Origin: Serratia nevei
Lineage (GTDB): Bacteria; Pseudomonadota; Gammaproteobacteria; Enterobacterales; Enterobacteriaceae
DNA length: 64,000 bases
Direction of reading: 5' to 3'
Assembly: GCF_037948395.1 (NCBI RefSeq)
Contig: NZ_CP149940.1
Location: forward strand, 806,001 to 870,000
Both the position numbers and the translations under genes were made by a program. The notes under the pieces are model-generated. The model did not search any database, was not told the origin of the DNA, and was given only the letters and a program-made list of their open reading frames with translations. Below are positions 18,005-26,779 of this stretch, piece by piece. Positions within the stretch are counted from its first letter, which is position 1; every line of letters starts with the position of its first letter.

Positions 18005-19366
18005 ATGTTTGAAAATTTAACCGATCGATTGTCGCGCACGTTGCGCAATATCAGCGGCCGCGGGCGGCTGACCGAAGAGAATATCAAGGAAACCCTGCGT
18101 GAAGTGCGCATGGCATTGCTGGAAGCGGACGTTGCGCTGCCGGTGGTGCGCGACTTCATCAACCGCGTCAAAGAGAGCGCGGTCGGCCATGAAGTCAACA
18201 AGAGCCTGACGCCGGGGCAGGAGTTCGTCAAGATCGTCAAAGGCGAGCTGATCGCCGCGATGGGCGAAGTCAACACCGAGCTGAATCTGGCGGCCCAGCC
18301 GCCGGCGGTGGTGCTGATGGCGGGCTTGCAGGGTGCCGGTAAAACCACCAGCGTCGGTAAACTCGGCAAATTCCTGAAAGAAAAACAGAAGAAGAAAGTG
18401 TTGGTGGTTTCCGCGGACGTTTATCGCCCGGCGGCGATCAAACAGCTGGAAACGCTGGCGGAAGGCGTCGGCATCGATTTCTTCCCGTCTGACGTCAAAG
18501 AAAAACCGATCGACATCGTCAATCGCGCGCTGCAACAGGCCAAGCTGAAGTTCTACGACGTACTGATCGTCGATACCGCCGGCCGTTTGCACGTTGACGA
18601 AGCGATGATGGACGAGATCAAACAGGTGCACGCGGCGATCAAGCCGGTGGAAACCCTGTTCGTGGTCGACGCCATGACCGGCCAGGACGCCGCCAATACC
18701 GCCAAGGCGTTTAACGAAGCGCTGCCGCTGACCGGCGTGGTGCTGACCAAGGTCGACGGCGACGCGCGCGGCGGTGCCGCGCTGTCCATCCGTCATATCA
18801 CCGGCAAGCCGATCAAATTCCTCGGCGTGGGCGAGAAGACCGAAGCGCTGGAGCCGTTCTACCCGGATCGCGTGGCATCGCGCATCCTGGGCATGGGCGA
18901 CGTGCTGTCGCTGATCGAAGATATCGAAAGCAAGGTCGACCGCGAGCAGGCGGAGAAGTTGGCCAACAAGCTGAAGAAGGGTGACGGTTTCGATCTGACC
19001 GACTTCCTGGAGCAGCTCAAGCAGATGCGCAACATGGGCGGCATGGCCAACATGCTGAGCAAGCTGCCGGGCGCCGGCCAGCTGCCGGACAACGTCAAGT
19101 CGCAGATGGACGATAAAGTGCTGGTGCGCATGGAGGCGATCATCAACTCGATGACGCTGAAAGAGCGCGCCAAACCGGAAATCATCAAGGGCTCGCGCAA
19201 GCGCCGCATCGCGATGGGGGCCGGCATGCAGGTGCAGGACGTCAACCGCTTGCTGAAGCAGTTCGACGAAATGCAACGTATGATGAAGAAGATGAAGAAA
19301 GGCGGTATGGCGAAGATGATGCGCGGCATGAAAGGTATGATGCCGCCGGGCTTCCCGGGCCGCTGA
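18005..19366 (+). CDS. ffh: Signal recognition particle protein Ffh
   Basis: A 453-residue SRP54 GTPase that with 4.5S RNA brings nascent inner-membrane proteins to FtsY and the translocon. N domain residues 1-90, G domain with GLQGAGKTTSVGKL, DTAGR and TKVDGDARGG, then the Met-rich M domain (MQRMMKKMKKGGMAKMMRG) that binds signal peptides. The start at MFENLTDRL matches E. coli. It faces ypjD and precedes the rpsP operon. Confidence 0.99.
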   Translation: MFENLTDRLSRTLRNISGRGRLTEENIKETLREVRMALLEADVALPVVRDFINRVKESAVGHEVNKSLTPGQEFVKIVKGELIAAMGEVNTELNLAAQPPAVVLMAGLQGAGKTTSVGKLGKFLKEKQKKKVLVVSADVYRPAAIKQLETLAEGVGIDFFPSDVKEKPIDIVNRALQQAKLKFYDVLIVDTAGRLHVDEAMMDEIKQVHAAIKPVETLFVVDAMTGQDAANTAKAFNEALPLTGVVLTKVDGDARGGAALSIRHITGKPIKFLGVGEKTEALEPFYPDRVASRILGMGDVLSLIEDIESKVDREQAEKLANKLKKGDGFDLTDFLEQLKQMRNMGGMANMLSKLPGAGQLPDNVKSQMDDKVLVRMEAIINSMTLKERAKPEIIKGSRKRRIAMGAGMQVQDVNRLLKQFDEMQRMMKKMKKGGMAKMMRGMKGMMPPGFPGR

Positions 19367-19526
19367 TGGGCCTCCGCACGCCGAGTGCGGGCGCTTTCAG
19401 CATTCGCCGTTCGCGGTGAAAACCGCCCGAAATTTGACAAGTTGCAAAAGTTGTCCCCTGCGATCGACGCTTTAGATTGCTTTTTGCGCCAAAATGAGTA
19501 AAATTTTCGGGCTTTTTATATTGCAA

Positions 19527-19560
19527 CCGGGCCCCGTCCCTCAATGGGGCCCGGCTGTTT
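19527..19560 (+). terminator. Strong GC hairpin between ffh and rpsP
   Basis: CCGGGCCCC/GGGGCCCGG with a 10-base loop followed by CTGTTTTATT. It is 160 bases after ffh and 20 bases before the rpsP start, so it either ends ffh transcripts or acts as an attenuator in the rpsP leader. A possible promoter (TTGTCC-N16-TAGATT at 19451-19478) lies upstream of it. Confidence 0.65.
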
Positions 19561-19580
19561 TATTAACTAAAGAGGATGTT

Positions 19581-19829
19581 ATGGTAACAATTCGTTTGGC
19601 ACGTGGCGGCGCTAAAAAGCGTCCGTTCTATCAAGTAGTAGTGACCGACAGCCGCAACGCTCGTGATGGTCGTTTCATCGAGCGCGTAGGCTTCTTCAAC
19701 CCGATCGCTTCCGGTCAGGCTGAAGCACTGCGTCTGGACCTGGACCGCATCGAGCACTGGGTTGGTCTGGGTGCAACCGTTTCTGATCGCGTTCACGCGC
19801 TGATCAAAGACGCTAAGAAAGCAGCTTAA
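19581..19829 (+). CDS. rpsP: 30S ribosomal protein S16
   Basis: An 82-residue ribosomal protein ([23 protein letters not shown] is the S16 signature) that helps assemble the 30S subunit. The ATG follows AGAGGATG; the longer upstream frame would include the leader hairpin and was rejected. It is the first gene of rpsP-rimM-trmD-rplS, with 18 bases to rimM. Confidence 0.98.
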   Translation: MVTIRLARGGAKKRPFYQVVVTDSRNARDGRFIERVGFFNPIASGQAEALRLDLDRIEHWVGLGATVSDRVHALIKDAKKAA

Positions 19830-19847
19830 TCTGTCGCGGTGGTGGCA

Positions 19848-20396
19848 ATGAGCAAGCAACTCAAACCGGTAGCGCCTAAGCAGCCGATTGTACTCGGTAA
19901 AATGGGGTCCGCTTACGGCATTCGTGGTTGGCTCAGAGTGTTTTCATCCACCGAGAACGCCGAAAGCATTTTTGACTATCAGCCGTGGTTTATCCAGCAG
20001 GCGGGTCAGTGGCAGCATATCGAGTTGGAAGACTGGAAGCGCCACAGTCAGGATCTGATCATCAAGGTCAAAGGCATTGACGATCGGGACGCGGCGAATC
20101 TGCTGACTAATCGCGAGATTATGGTGGATTCTGAGCAACTTCCTCCGCTGGAGGGTGACGATTACTACTGGAAAGACCTGATGGGCTGCCAGGTAGTCAC
20201 CACCGCCGGCTACGAGCTGGGTAAAGTCATCGATATGATGGAAACCGGCTCGAACGATGTGATGGTTGTGAAAGCGAACCTGAAAGATGCGTTCGGCATG
20301 AAGGAGCGGTTGATTCCGTTTCTTCATGGGCAGGTTATCAAGAAAGTCGATCTCACTGCCCGCGTGATTGAGGCAGATTGGGATCCTGGTTTTTGA
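19848..20396 (+). CDS. rimM: 16S rRNA processing factor RimM
   Basis: A 182-residue assembly factor for the 30S head that binds S19. It has the N-terminal RimM barrel ([20 protein letters not shown]) and a C-terminal PRC-barrel with the conserved YYWKDLMGC. Start chosen at MSKQLKP, three codons inside the longest frame, as in E. coli. Second gene of the rpsP operon. Confidence 0.97.
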   Translation: MSKQLKPVAPKQPIVLGKMGSAYGIRGWLRVFSSTENAESIFDYQPWFIQQAGQWQHIELEDWKRHSQDLIIKVKGIDDRDAANLLTNREIMVDSEQLPPLEGDDYYWKDLMGCQVVTTAGYELGKVIDMMETGSNDVMVVKANLKDAFGMKERLIPFLHGQVIKKVDLTARVIEADWDPGF

Positions 20397-20448
20397 CCCC
20401 CGGATCAAACGGTCGAAGCAAGTGGAATAACGGTAAGGGGATTGGCTT

Positions 20449-21216
20449 GTGTTCATCGGTATTGTAAGCCTGTTTCCTGAGATGTTCCGCGCTATCACCG
20501 ATTACGGGGTGACTGGCCGGGCAGTAAAAAATGGCCTGCTGAGCGTGCAGTGTTGGAGTCCTCGCGACTTCACCTACGACCGGCATCGCACCGTGGACGA
20601 TCGCCCTTATGGCGGCGGCCCGGGAATGCTGATGATGGTGCAACCTTTACGGGAAGCCATTCATGCGGCGAAAGAAGCGGCAGGCGAGGGAGCAAAGGTG
20701 ATTTATCTGTCACCTCAGGGGCGCAAGCTGGATCAAACCGGCGTGTGCGAACTGGCGGCCAATCAGAAGATGATTCTGGTGTGCGGCCGTTACGAAGGGA
20801 TAGATGAGCGCGTAATCCAAACCGAAATTGACGAAGAGTGGTCAATCGGCGATTACGTTCTCAGCGGCGGGGAACTGCCGGCGATGACCCTGATTGATTC
20901 AGTCGCCCGTTTCATACCGGGTGTGCTGGGCCATCAGGCCTCAGCGGAGGAAGACTCCTTCGCCGACGGATTGCTGGACTGCCCGCACTATACCCGCCCA
21001 GAGGTGTTGGAAGGGATGGAAGTACCGCCGGTTCTACTGTCGGGCAACCATGCCGAGATACGTCGCTGGCGCTTAAAGCAGTCGCTGGGCCGAACCTGGC
21101 TTAGAAGACCTGAACTTCTAGAAAGCCTAGCTCTGACTGACGAGCAAGCGGTGTTGCTGGCTGAGTTCCAACGGGAACATCAGGCCAGGCAACAGGACTA
21201 TGAAGGAAACGTCTGA
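20449..21216 (+). CDS. trmD: tRNA (guanine-37-N1) methyltransferase TrmD
   Basis: A 255-residue SPOUT-class enzyme that methylates G37 next to the anticodon and so prevents frameshifting. Motifs [32 protein letters not shown] and the knot segment [11 protein letters not shown] are intact. The start is GTG, aligned with the first residue of E. coli TrmD and preceded by AAGGGG. Third gene of the operon. Confidence 0.98.
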   Translation: MFIGIVSLFPEMFRAITDYGVTGRAVKNGLLSVQCWSPRDFTYDRHRTVDDRPYGGGPGMLMMVQPLREAIHAAKEAAGEGAKVIYLSPQGRKLDQTGVCELAANQKMILVCGRYEGIDERVIQTEIDEEWSIGDYVLSGGELPAMTLIDSVARFIPGVLGHQASAEEDSFADGLLDCPHYTRPEVLEGMEVPPVLLSGNHAEIRRWRLKQSLGRTWLRRPELLESLALTDEQAVLLAEFQREHQARQQDYEGNV

Positions 21217-21249
21217 CATCAGACGGGACCGATATATCAGTTTACCTAG

Positions 21250-21621
<372 letters not shown>

Positions 21622-21648
21622 CGCTGCATCCAAAAGTTAATAGTTATC

Positions 21649-21678
21649 AGGGGTTGGCCTATGCCAACCCCTTTTTTT
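21649..21678 (+). terminator. Terminator of the rpsP-rplS operon
   Basis: AGGGGTTGGC/GCCAACCCCT with a 4-base loop and a run of seven Ts. Confidence 0.93.
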
Positions 21679-21734
21679 ATCTGAAAATCCGGCTTGGTTG
21701 CATTTGCGAGATTTGGCCACGTTGTAGCGACATT

Positions 21735-21760
21735 AAAAAGCCTGCATCAGCAGGCTTTTT
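21735..21760. terminator. Terminator at the left edge of the P2-like block
   Basis: AAAAAGCCTGC/GCAGGCTTTTT; A-run and T-run on both sides, so it works in both directions. It directly follows the ogr stop on the minus strand. Confidence 0.88.
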
Positions 21761-21763
21761 GCA

Positions 21764-21991
21764 TTACAGCGCGGCAGCGCTTTGTTTATGCTGATTCTCC
21801 GGCGGGTGCGGCTGCGCCGGGACAATGTCATCGCCGGGCTTGACGATCACCCGTGCAACGGATTCGTGAGTGGCGAATGTACAGCTGCAGTTGATGTTGC
21901 GGCATTGATGGTAACGCTCTTTGGTCGACTCGCTCAGATAGCGACTGGAGCGAGTGTGAGCCACGTGACCGCATAGTGGACAGTGCATCAT
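21764..21991 (-). CDS. ogr: Ogr/Delta-type late gene activator
   Basis: A 75-residue zinc-finger activator of P2 late promoters. The four zinc cysteines (Cys4, Cys7, Cys30, Cys35) and the segment SRYLSESTKERYHQC match P2 Ogr residue by residue in spacing. It binds a TTGT-N12-ACAA type site about 55 bases upstream of late transcription starts and contacts RNA polymerase alpha. Two such sites are seen in this block (before X and before FI). As in P2 it lies just downstream of gene D. Confidence 0.93.
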   Translation of the reverse strand: MMHCPLCGHVAHTRSSRYLSESTKERYHQCRNINCSCTFATHESVARVIVKPGDDIVPAQPHPPENQHKQSAAAL

Positions 21992-22080
21992 AGTTGAATC
22001 CCTCGTTCTGCTACGTCAAGTTATATGACTTATAATAGCCCATAAACTCGCAAAAGCAAGATTAAGATGCAAATGAAATA

Positions 22081-23232
22081 TCACGACTCGGTGCTTTGGT
22101 ACGCCAGGTCGACCAACGAGATCTCCAGATCCAGGCTGCAGGTATAGCCTGCGGCGCTCAGGTTATGGGTGACTTTATCGATGACCCACCGCTGGTCATC
22201 GATGACGTTTTTAAAGCCGCGCACCTGAATAGGGCGTTCAGGAAACAGGTCTGGACGTCCTACCGCCAGATTGATCGTAAACCTGGCTACGCCTTTTTGG
22301 ATGCGCTTAAATACTGCTTCGGCCGCGCGCATGGCGGAAACCTTGTCGCGGAATACTTTCGGTATGTGGTAGACCTGGTCGGGTTGGCCCGCCATATAAC
22401 TTGACGCGTTCTCCTGCTTGGCGACGGGCGTGCCGGGCTTGGCGGCGGGATGCCGCGCTTCGCCGCTCCTGGGCGCCAAAGGCTGGCGGTGAAGGCTGAC
22501 CTTTTTCTGCGCCTCTTCGGGCTTATCCGTGTTGAGCCAAACGGCGGAGACGCCGCTGTAGGCTTTGGCATCCGCCAATTGAAAGGTATGGCGATCGCCG
22601 TCGTTGCGCGTCAACGTCATCATAGGGATCGGATCACCGTTCGCTGTGCGCCCCATACCCGGCGTCAGAAACAAAATCCGCTGATACTTGATGCTGGCCT
22701 GAGCACCGTTAAGGATGGCAAGGCGGGTGAGAAACTGCAGGTCTGACTCGTTGGTTTGGTCGATGTGAGGAATGCTGATGGCTGCAATCTCCGCCGCCAG
22801 CGAGGGAGCCGGCAAGTTATTGCGATCGGCGATCTGTTGCACGATATCGCCAACCGTTTTCTCGTGATAAGACAGGCTGCGCAATTGTGTCATCGAGCTG
22901 CGAAAATCCGCGCTGCGGGCGGTGATTTGCAGGGTATCCGGCGTGCCGCTGTGGATAACGGTATCGACGACGAATTTTCCCTGGCCGATTAAGGCGGAAC
23001 CCTGCCAGCCGAGGAACAGCTCAAGAATCGCCCCCCGCTCGGGCATACGCAGCTGGCCGTCGCCGTCATCCAATGTGAGGCTGAGGGTGTCCGCTTTGAA
23101 CCCGCTGAAATCCTCCATCTTCAGTGAGATCAACCGATCGCGGATATTCTCCGTGACGTCTTTTTCGCTCAGTGTCAGAATAAAGTCGGGGGCGAGTTTC
23201 GCCCCCACGGGTTGATAGGTTTCAGTGATCAT
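22081..23232 (-). CDS. P2 gpD-like tail hub / late control protein
   Basis: A 383-residue baseplate hub protein of the P2 gpD family (related to T4 gp27). Features are the N-terminal MITETYQPVGAKLAPDFILTLSEKD strand, the KADTLSLTLDD segment and the SLSYHEKTVGDIVQQIADRNN motif of the family. It forms the base of the tail tube and carries the spike. Its start overlaps the end of gpU by four bases. Last gene of the FI-D late operon before ogr. Confidence 0.92.
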   Translation of the reverse strand: MITETYQPVGAKLAPDFILTLSEKDVTENIRDRLISLKMEDFSGFKADTLSLTLDDGDGQLRMPERGAILELFLGWQGSALIGQGKFVVDTVIHSGTPDTLQITARSADFRSSMTQLRSLSYHEKTVGDIVQQIADRNNLPAPSLAAEIAAISIPHIDQTNESDLQFLTRLAILNGAQASIKYQRILFLTPGMGRTANGDPIPMMTLTRNDGDRHTFQLADAKAYSGVSAVWLNTDKPEEAQKKVSLHRQPLAPRSGEARHPAAKPGTPVAKQENASSYMAGQPDQVYHIPKVFRDKVSAMRAAEAVFKRIQKGVARFTINLAVGRPDLFPERPIQVRGFKNVIDDQRWVIDKVTHNLSAAGYTCSLDLEISLVDLAYQSTES

Positions 23233-23690
23233 AAGCTTATCCCCGTCGCTTTTTGCGCTTTATCGAGCAAGTCGGTCGCTTGCTGCCGCAGATCGCCAAA
23301 CATGGCATGCAACGACTCATCGACGCGTTTCAGCGTGATATCGAAATTAATCTGTCGCGGCTGCCCATCCGGAAAGAAGTGGGTGCTGGTTTGAGAAATT
23401 TTCTGGATCACGAACATACCGTAAATGGTGCCGCTGCCTTCAATCAGCGGCCAGGCGCGGCCTTGCTCCGCCATGGTCTGCAGCGTGAGCAACGAAAGAC
23501 GTCCGCCGGTCAGTTCCGGCAGCAGTTGACCGCTGAGCGTGATCGTCTCCGTATCGACGCCAAGAAACTGTGAGGTGGCACGTTGTCCAACCCTGTTGTT
23601 TTCAGGCCAACGGTAGTCCATCTGACGATTCATGGTTTGATAAGGGACTGTGCGTAACATAAATACGAACAGCCCAAGCGTTAGCATCAT
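23229..23690 (-). CDS. P2 gpU-like tail terminator/assembly protein
   Basis: A 153-residue homologue of P2 gpU (MMLTLGLFVFML; DYRWPENNRVG; SLLTLQTMAEQGRAWPLIEG; VDESLHAMFGD), needed to finish the tail. The whole length aligns with P2 gpU apart from a shorter C-terminus. It lies 12 bases after the tape measure gene and overlaps gpD by four bases. Confidence 0.92.
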   Translation of the reverse strand: MMLTLGLFVFMLRTVPYQTMNRQMDYRWPENNRVGQRATSQFLGVDTETITLSGQLLPELTGGRLSLLTLQTMAEQGRAWPLIEGSGTIYGMFVIQKISQTSTHFFPDGQPRQINFDITLKRVDESLHAMFGDLRQQATDLLDKAQKATGISL

Positions 23691-23702
23691 GATGAAAGTT
23701 CC

Positions 23703-25757
23703 TTATGCAAAGCGATAGTTTGAATAAACCGCGTTGTCGCTATCCAGCTGGTTCTGGCGATTCACATGGTTGATGATTTGTTCGACTTCCTGACGATCCA
23801 TACCCGGGGTGGTATTGATGGTCATATGATTGGTGATGTTACGGTTGTTGGCCGTTGAGATAGCTCCCGGGGCCATGGCCGGTTGATAGTTCTGTACCGC
23901 CGCCCCCTCTTTCAGCGCGCCGGCTGCCAAATCGTTCTGCACGGTTTTGATTTGCTCATCATCCAGGTCCGGTGGGTTGGCGCTCAACAGGCCGAAGGCT
24001 TTCAACAGCCGTATCACGCTACCGCTGAGCTTGGCAAACATCGCGATCGGCGCCGTCAAGACGGTCGTCAGGATCTCACCGAACGCTTTGCCGTAGCCAG
24101 CGGCGCTGTTTAACCCTTCTTGCGTCATCTCGATCGGCGTCAGCAGCTCCAGCAGCGCATTAAAGCCGGCTTTGACCAGGCCGATGACCCCTTCGAACAG
24201 CGACAGCATAGGAGTGAAACTTTCGACGATAGGGGCGATGGCGGCGACGAAACCGCTGGCGACGCCACCCATAAAGGCGCTGATCGGCTCCCAGTACTTA
24301 TACACTAAGGCGGCGCCGCCGATGATCGCTGCGACGACAGCTGCGATCGGTAGACTGAGCGCGGCGAATGCGCCGGCGATCATGCCGCCAACGGAGGTGA
24401 ATACCGTGCCCAACAGGCCGGCGCCAGCCATCAGCATATTGACGGCGCTCAATGCCGGAGCGATGAAAACACCGATGGATGACAGGCCGCCGACCAATGC
24501 GGTAATGGCAGTGCCGACGGTCATCAAGGTATTGGCCAGCGCCGGGTTGGCCTGCGTCCACTGGTCGAGCGCGGTCAACCAGCCGGTAGCGGTTTGCGTC
24601 AGCTGGCGCAAAGCGGCAGTCTGTCCATCGAACAGGCCGATGCGCAGACTGTCCCATGAGGTGAACAGCTTTTTGACATCGCCATCCAGATTGTCGCCTT
24701 TAACGGTGACCAATAGCTGGGCCGCGCCGTCAACCTTGCCCAGGCTGCGTCCCGACGGCGCCAGTTGTGCTGCGGCTTGCTCCAGGCTTAGGCCATCGCG
24801 TTTCGCTGCGGGCGCGGCCGAACGCAGCTGGGTTTCGAGCTCGCTCAGGCTCAGTTGATAACTGGCGCCGGCTTTGGCCAATACATCAGCGATATTGCCT
24901 GCTTGAGCGACTGGCAGCTGAAAGGTGCTTTGGATCCCCGTCAGCGCTTTTACCGCATCCTCAATGCTGCTGCCGCTGGCTGTGGCCAGGCTCAACGCCG
25001 CCGGTGCGGCGGCCAGCACCTCCTGCGCATTGTAACCGGAGCTTGCCAGCGCGGTTTGTGCTTGAACGACCTCTTGCGGCGATTGTCCTTCGGTAGTCAT
25101 GCCGGTTGCTTGCCGGCGCAAACCGGCCAGATATGGATCGCCGTTATTCAACCCCAACTGTGCCTGTACGCCCGACATCTGTTGCTCGAATTTCATGCCC
25201 GGTGTAAACAACGTCTTTCCTGCACCGAAAATTTCACCGGCCGTGTCTGCGCTTTGTGCGCTGAAGTCGCGAAACTTGCCAATTTTTTCTTGGCGACGTT
25301 GGTAATCGCTAAGCACCTCCTCACGTCTCTTTTGGCGCAGGCCCTGGCGTTGGTCGCGTTGATGAGTAAGGAGGCTTTGCGTCACGTCTGACTTCTTTTG
25401 GAATGTGCGTTGGGCAAGGGGTAAGTCGGTGATATCCACCTCTCTCGACTGCAATTGCTGTTCCAGACGCTGTTGACTGCGAGATGCGAGGGCTTTCCGC
25501 GCGCTTTGCACGACGTAATTTAAGTTTGCCTGTTGCGCCGTCGCAATATCCTCTGGAGAAGATAAGAACGCGGGCAAGCTTGCGCGGATATTGCGGATAT
25601 CATCCAGTTCGCGTAGCGCGTCCGTTTGCGCCGTTTTGACCTTCAACAATTCGGCGAGCTGGGATTGGTTTTTCCGCTCGATTTTGAGCTGCTGACGATA
25701 TTTGCGGACGGTGTTGTCCGCGTCTTTTAACGCTGCTTTGCTGCCGGTATCACTCAT
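23703..25757 (-). CDS. P2 gpT-like tail tape measure protein
   Basis: A 684-residue tape measure protein. The N-terminal third is charged and helical (coiled-coil type, residues 1-170), the middle carries the phage tail tape measure core (about 190-400), and residues 400-590 contain several glycine/alanine-rich hydrophobic helices (for example MTVGTAITALVGGLSSIGVFIAPAL region). The protein sets tail length; it is shorter than P2 gpT (about 815 residues), which predicts a somewhat shorter tail. Its start overlaps the end of the E' frame by eight bases. Confidence 0.92.
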   Translation of the reverse strand: MSDTGSKAALKDADNTVRKYRQQLKIERKNQSQLAELLKVKTAQTDALRELDDIRNIRASLPAFLSSPEDIATAQQANLNYVVQSARKALASRSQQRLEQQLQSREVDITDLPLAQRTFQKKSDVTQSLLTHQRDQRQGLRQKRREEVLSDYQRRQEKIGKFRDFSAQSADTAGEIFGAGKTLFTPGMKFEQQMSGVQAQLGLNNGDPYLAGLRRQATGMTTEGQSPQEVVQAQTALASSGYNAQEVLAAAPAALSLATASGSSIEDAVKALTGIQSTFQLPVAQAGNIADVLAKAGASYQLSLSELETQLRSAAPAAKRDGLSLEQAAAQLAPSGRSLGKVDGAAQLLVTVKGDNLDGDVKKLFTSWDSLRIGLFDGQTAALRQLTQTATGWLTALDQWTQANPALANTLMTVGTAITALVGGLSSIGVFIAPALSAVNMLMAGAGLLGTVFTSVGGMIAGAFAALSLPIAAVVAAIIGGAALVYKYWEPISAFMGGVASGFVAAIAPIVESFTPMLSLFEGVIGLVKAGFNALLELLTPIEMTQEGLNSAAGYGKAFGEILTTVLTAPIAMFAKLSGSVIRLLKAFGLLSANPPDLDDEQIKTVQNDLAAGALKEGAAVQNYQPAMAPGAISTANNRNITNHMTINTTPGMDRQEVEQIINHVNRQNQLDSDNAVYSNYRFA

Positions 25758-25872
25758 CTGTATTTACTCCGCTGCGTTGCAGCGCTCTGTGACGCCAGCC
25801 GATCAGCTCCGCCAGCGTCATGCCGTTCATTTCCGACGGCGGCCAGTGAAAAATCACTGCAATATCCGCCAT
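25750..25872 (-). CDS. gpE' frame, read as the -1 frameshift extension of gpE
   Basis: A short frame ending FHWPPSEMNGMTLAELIGWRH and then LQRSGVNTDE, clearly like P2 E'. In P2 it is made only as the gpE+E' fusion through a -1 frameshift. Here the same shift at TTTTTTG (25926-25932) joins gpE to this frame, giving a product spanning 25750-26192. The coordinates given start at an internal ATG in the E' frame, but the frameshift is the likelier route. The fusion acts as tail-assembly chaperone with gpE. Confidence 0.85.
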   Translation of the reverse strand: MADIAVIFHWPPSEMNGMTLAELIGWRHRALQRSGVNTDE

Positions 25873-25904
25873 CAGGTCATCTACCGTCAGACAGGGATCG
25901 ACCG

Positions 25905-26192
25905 TTACTCGGCCGATGTCGGCGACAAAAAACCGATCACCTGGCCGGCCAGCGCGATCAGATCCGGCAGTTCAAGGCGAGCACACTCTTCCTTGGTCAG
26001 GTTCGGGTAAGTGACGCGGGGCAGAATGGTGATCAATGCGTCGACATCGGCGTTGGCCAGCGCCGCCAGGCCGATGCCGCGCAGGCTGCCGGCATTCGGC
26101 TTGGTTACTTGTACGCTGGTAATCTCGCTCTCTCCGCGTTTGATCGGGGTGTTCAGGATGATGGTATTTTCCGGGGATGCATTCAGTTCCAT
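25905..26192 (-). CDS. P2 gpE-like tail assembly chaperone
   Basis: A 95-residue protein of the P2 gpE family that, with its frameshifted longer form, guides the tape measure protein during tail building. The C-terminal codons GGT TTT TTG contain the slippery heptamer shortly before the stop. It lies 65 bases after the tube gene (FII) and before the tape measure gene, the standard place for this pair of chaperones in contractile and siphoviral tails. Confidence 0.9.
   Translation of the reverse strand: MELNASPENTIILNTPIKRGESEITSVQVTKPNAGSLRGIGLAALANADVDALITILPRVTYPNLTKEECARLELPDLIALAGQVIGFLSPTSAE
25926..25932 (-). other. -1 ribosomal frameshift site (TTTTTTG) in gpE
   Basis: On the minus strand the heptamer T TTT TTG sits in the right phase for a -1 slip; reading then continues for 60 codons through the E' frame. 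Confidence 0.85.
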
Positions 26193-26257
26193 GGGGGTAT
26201 CCAGTTTTTAATTTGGGAAAAGGGGCCAGCGCAGAGGCTGGCCGTTGAGGTGAAAAA

Positions 26258-26767
26258 TTACAGGCCGATGGCGCGGCGGTGCGCCGCCAGCAGGTCTACG
26301 CCGTCGACTTTTTCGATCATGTTGACGGTATCGATCTCGATCAGCTCTTTGCCGTCGATGCTCAGCTTGAAGTAGGTGCAGTCGGTGGAAACCTTGGTTT
26401 CGGTATCTTCACCCTGCTTGAAGTCGCCGCTGTCGATCTCTTTATGACGACCACGCATCACCACCTCGAGTGCGGAGACGTCGCCGGTGTCATCGCGTTG
26501 GAAAGAGCCGGTAAAGCGCAGCGGCACTGCATCGATACGGCCCCATTGCTTGAGCACCAGTTCGTCAATGCCGCCCATGGTCCACTCCACCACCAGCGCA
26601 TCATCGTCCAAGCCGAAGTCCACCGAGGCTGCGCCGCTCATGCCGCCGCCGCGGAATTTTTCCAGTTTGCGGGTCAGTTTCGGCAGCGTCATAGAGGAAA
26701 CTACCCCCATGTAGTTGAAGCCATCGTTAAACAGGTTCAGGTATTTCAGTTTTTTTGGCAGTGCCAT
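26258..26767 (-). CDS. Major tail tube protein (P2 gpFII)
   Basis: A 169-residue inner tube protein of the P2 FII family: MALPKKLKYLNLFNDGFNYMG at the N-terminus, then LPKLTRKLEKFRGGGM and the VVMRGRHKEIDSGDFKQGE segment. Stacked hexamers of this protein form the tube that punctures the target envelope. It is 12 bases downstream of the sheath gene. Confidence 0.95.
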   Translation of the reverse strand: MALPKKLKYLNLFNDGFNYMGVVSSMTLPKLTRKLEKFRGGGMSGAASVDFGLDDDALVVEWTMGGIDELVLKQWGRIDAVPLRFTGSFQRDDTGDVSALEVVMRGRHKEIDSGDFKQGEDTETKVSTDCTYFKLSIDGKELIEIDTVNMIEKVDGVDLLAAHRRAIGL

Positions 26768-26779
26768 GATGCAGTCTCC

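Noticed and set aside
21679..21763. Attachment site (att) flanking the P2-like block
   Set aside because: No direct repeat seen when comparing the rplS-side sequence with the region after the repressor; a computed repeat search could still find a short one.
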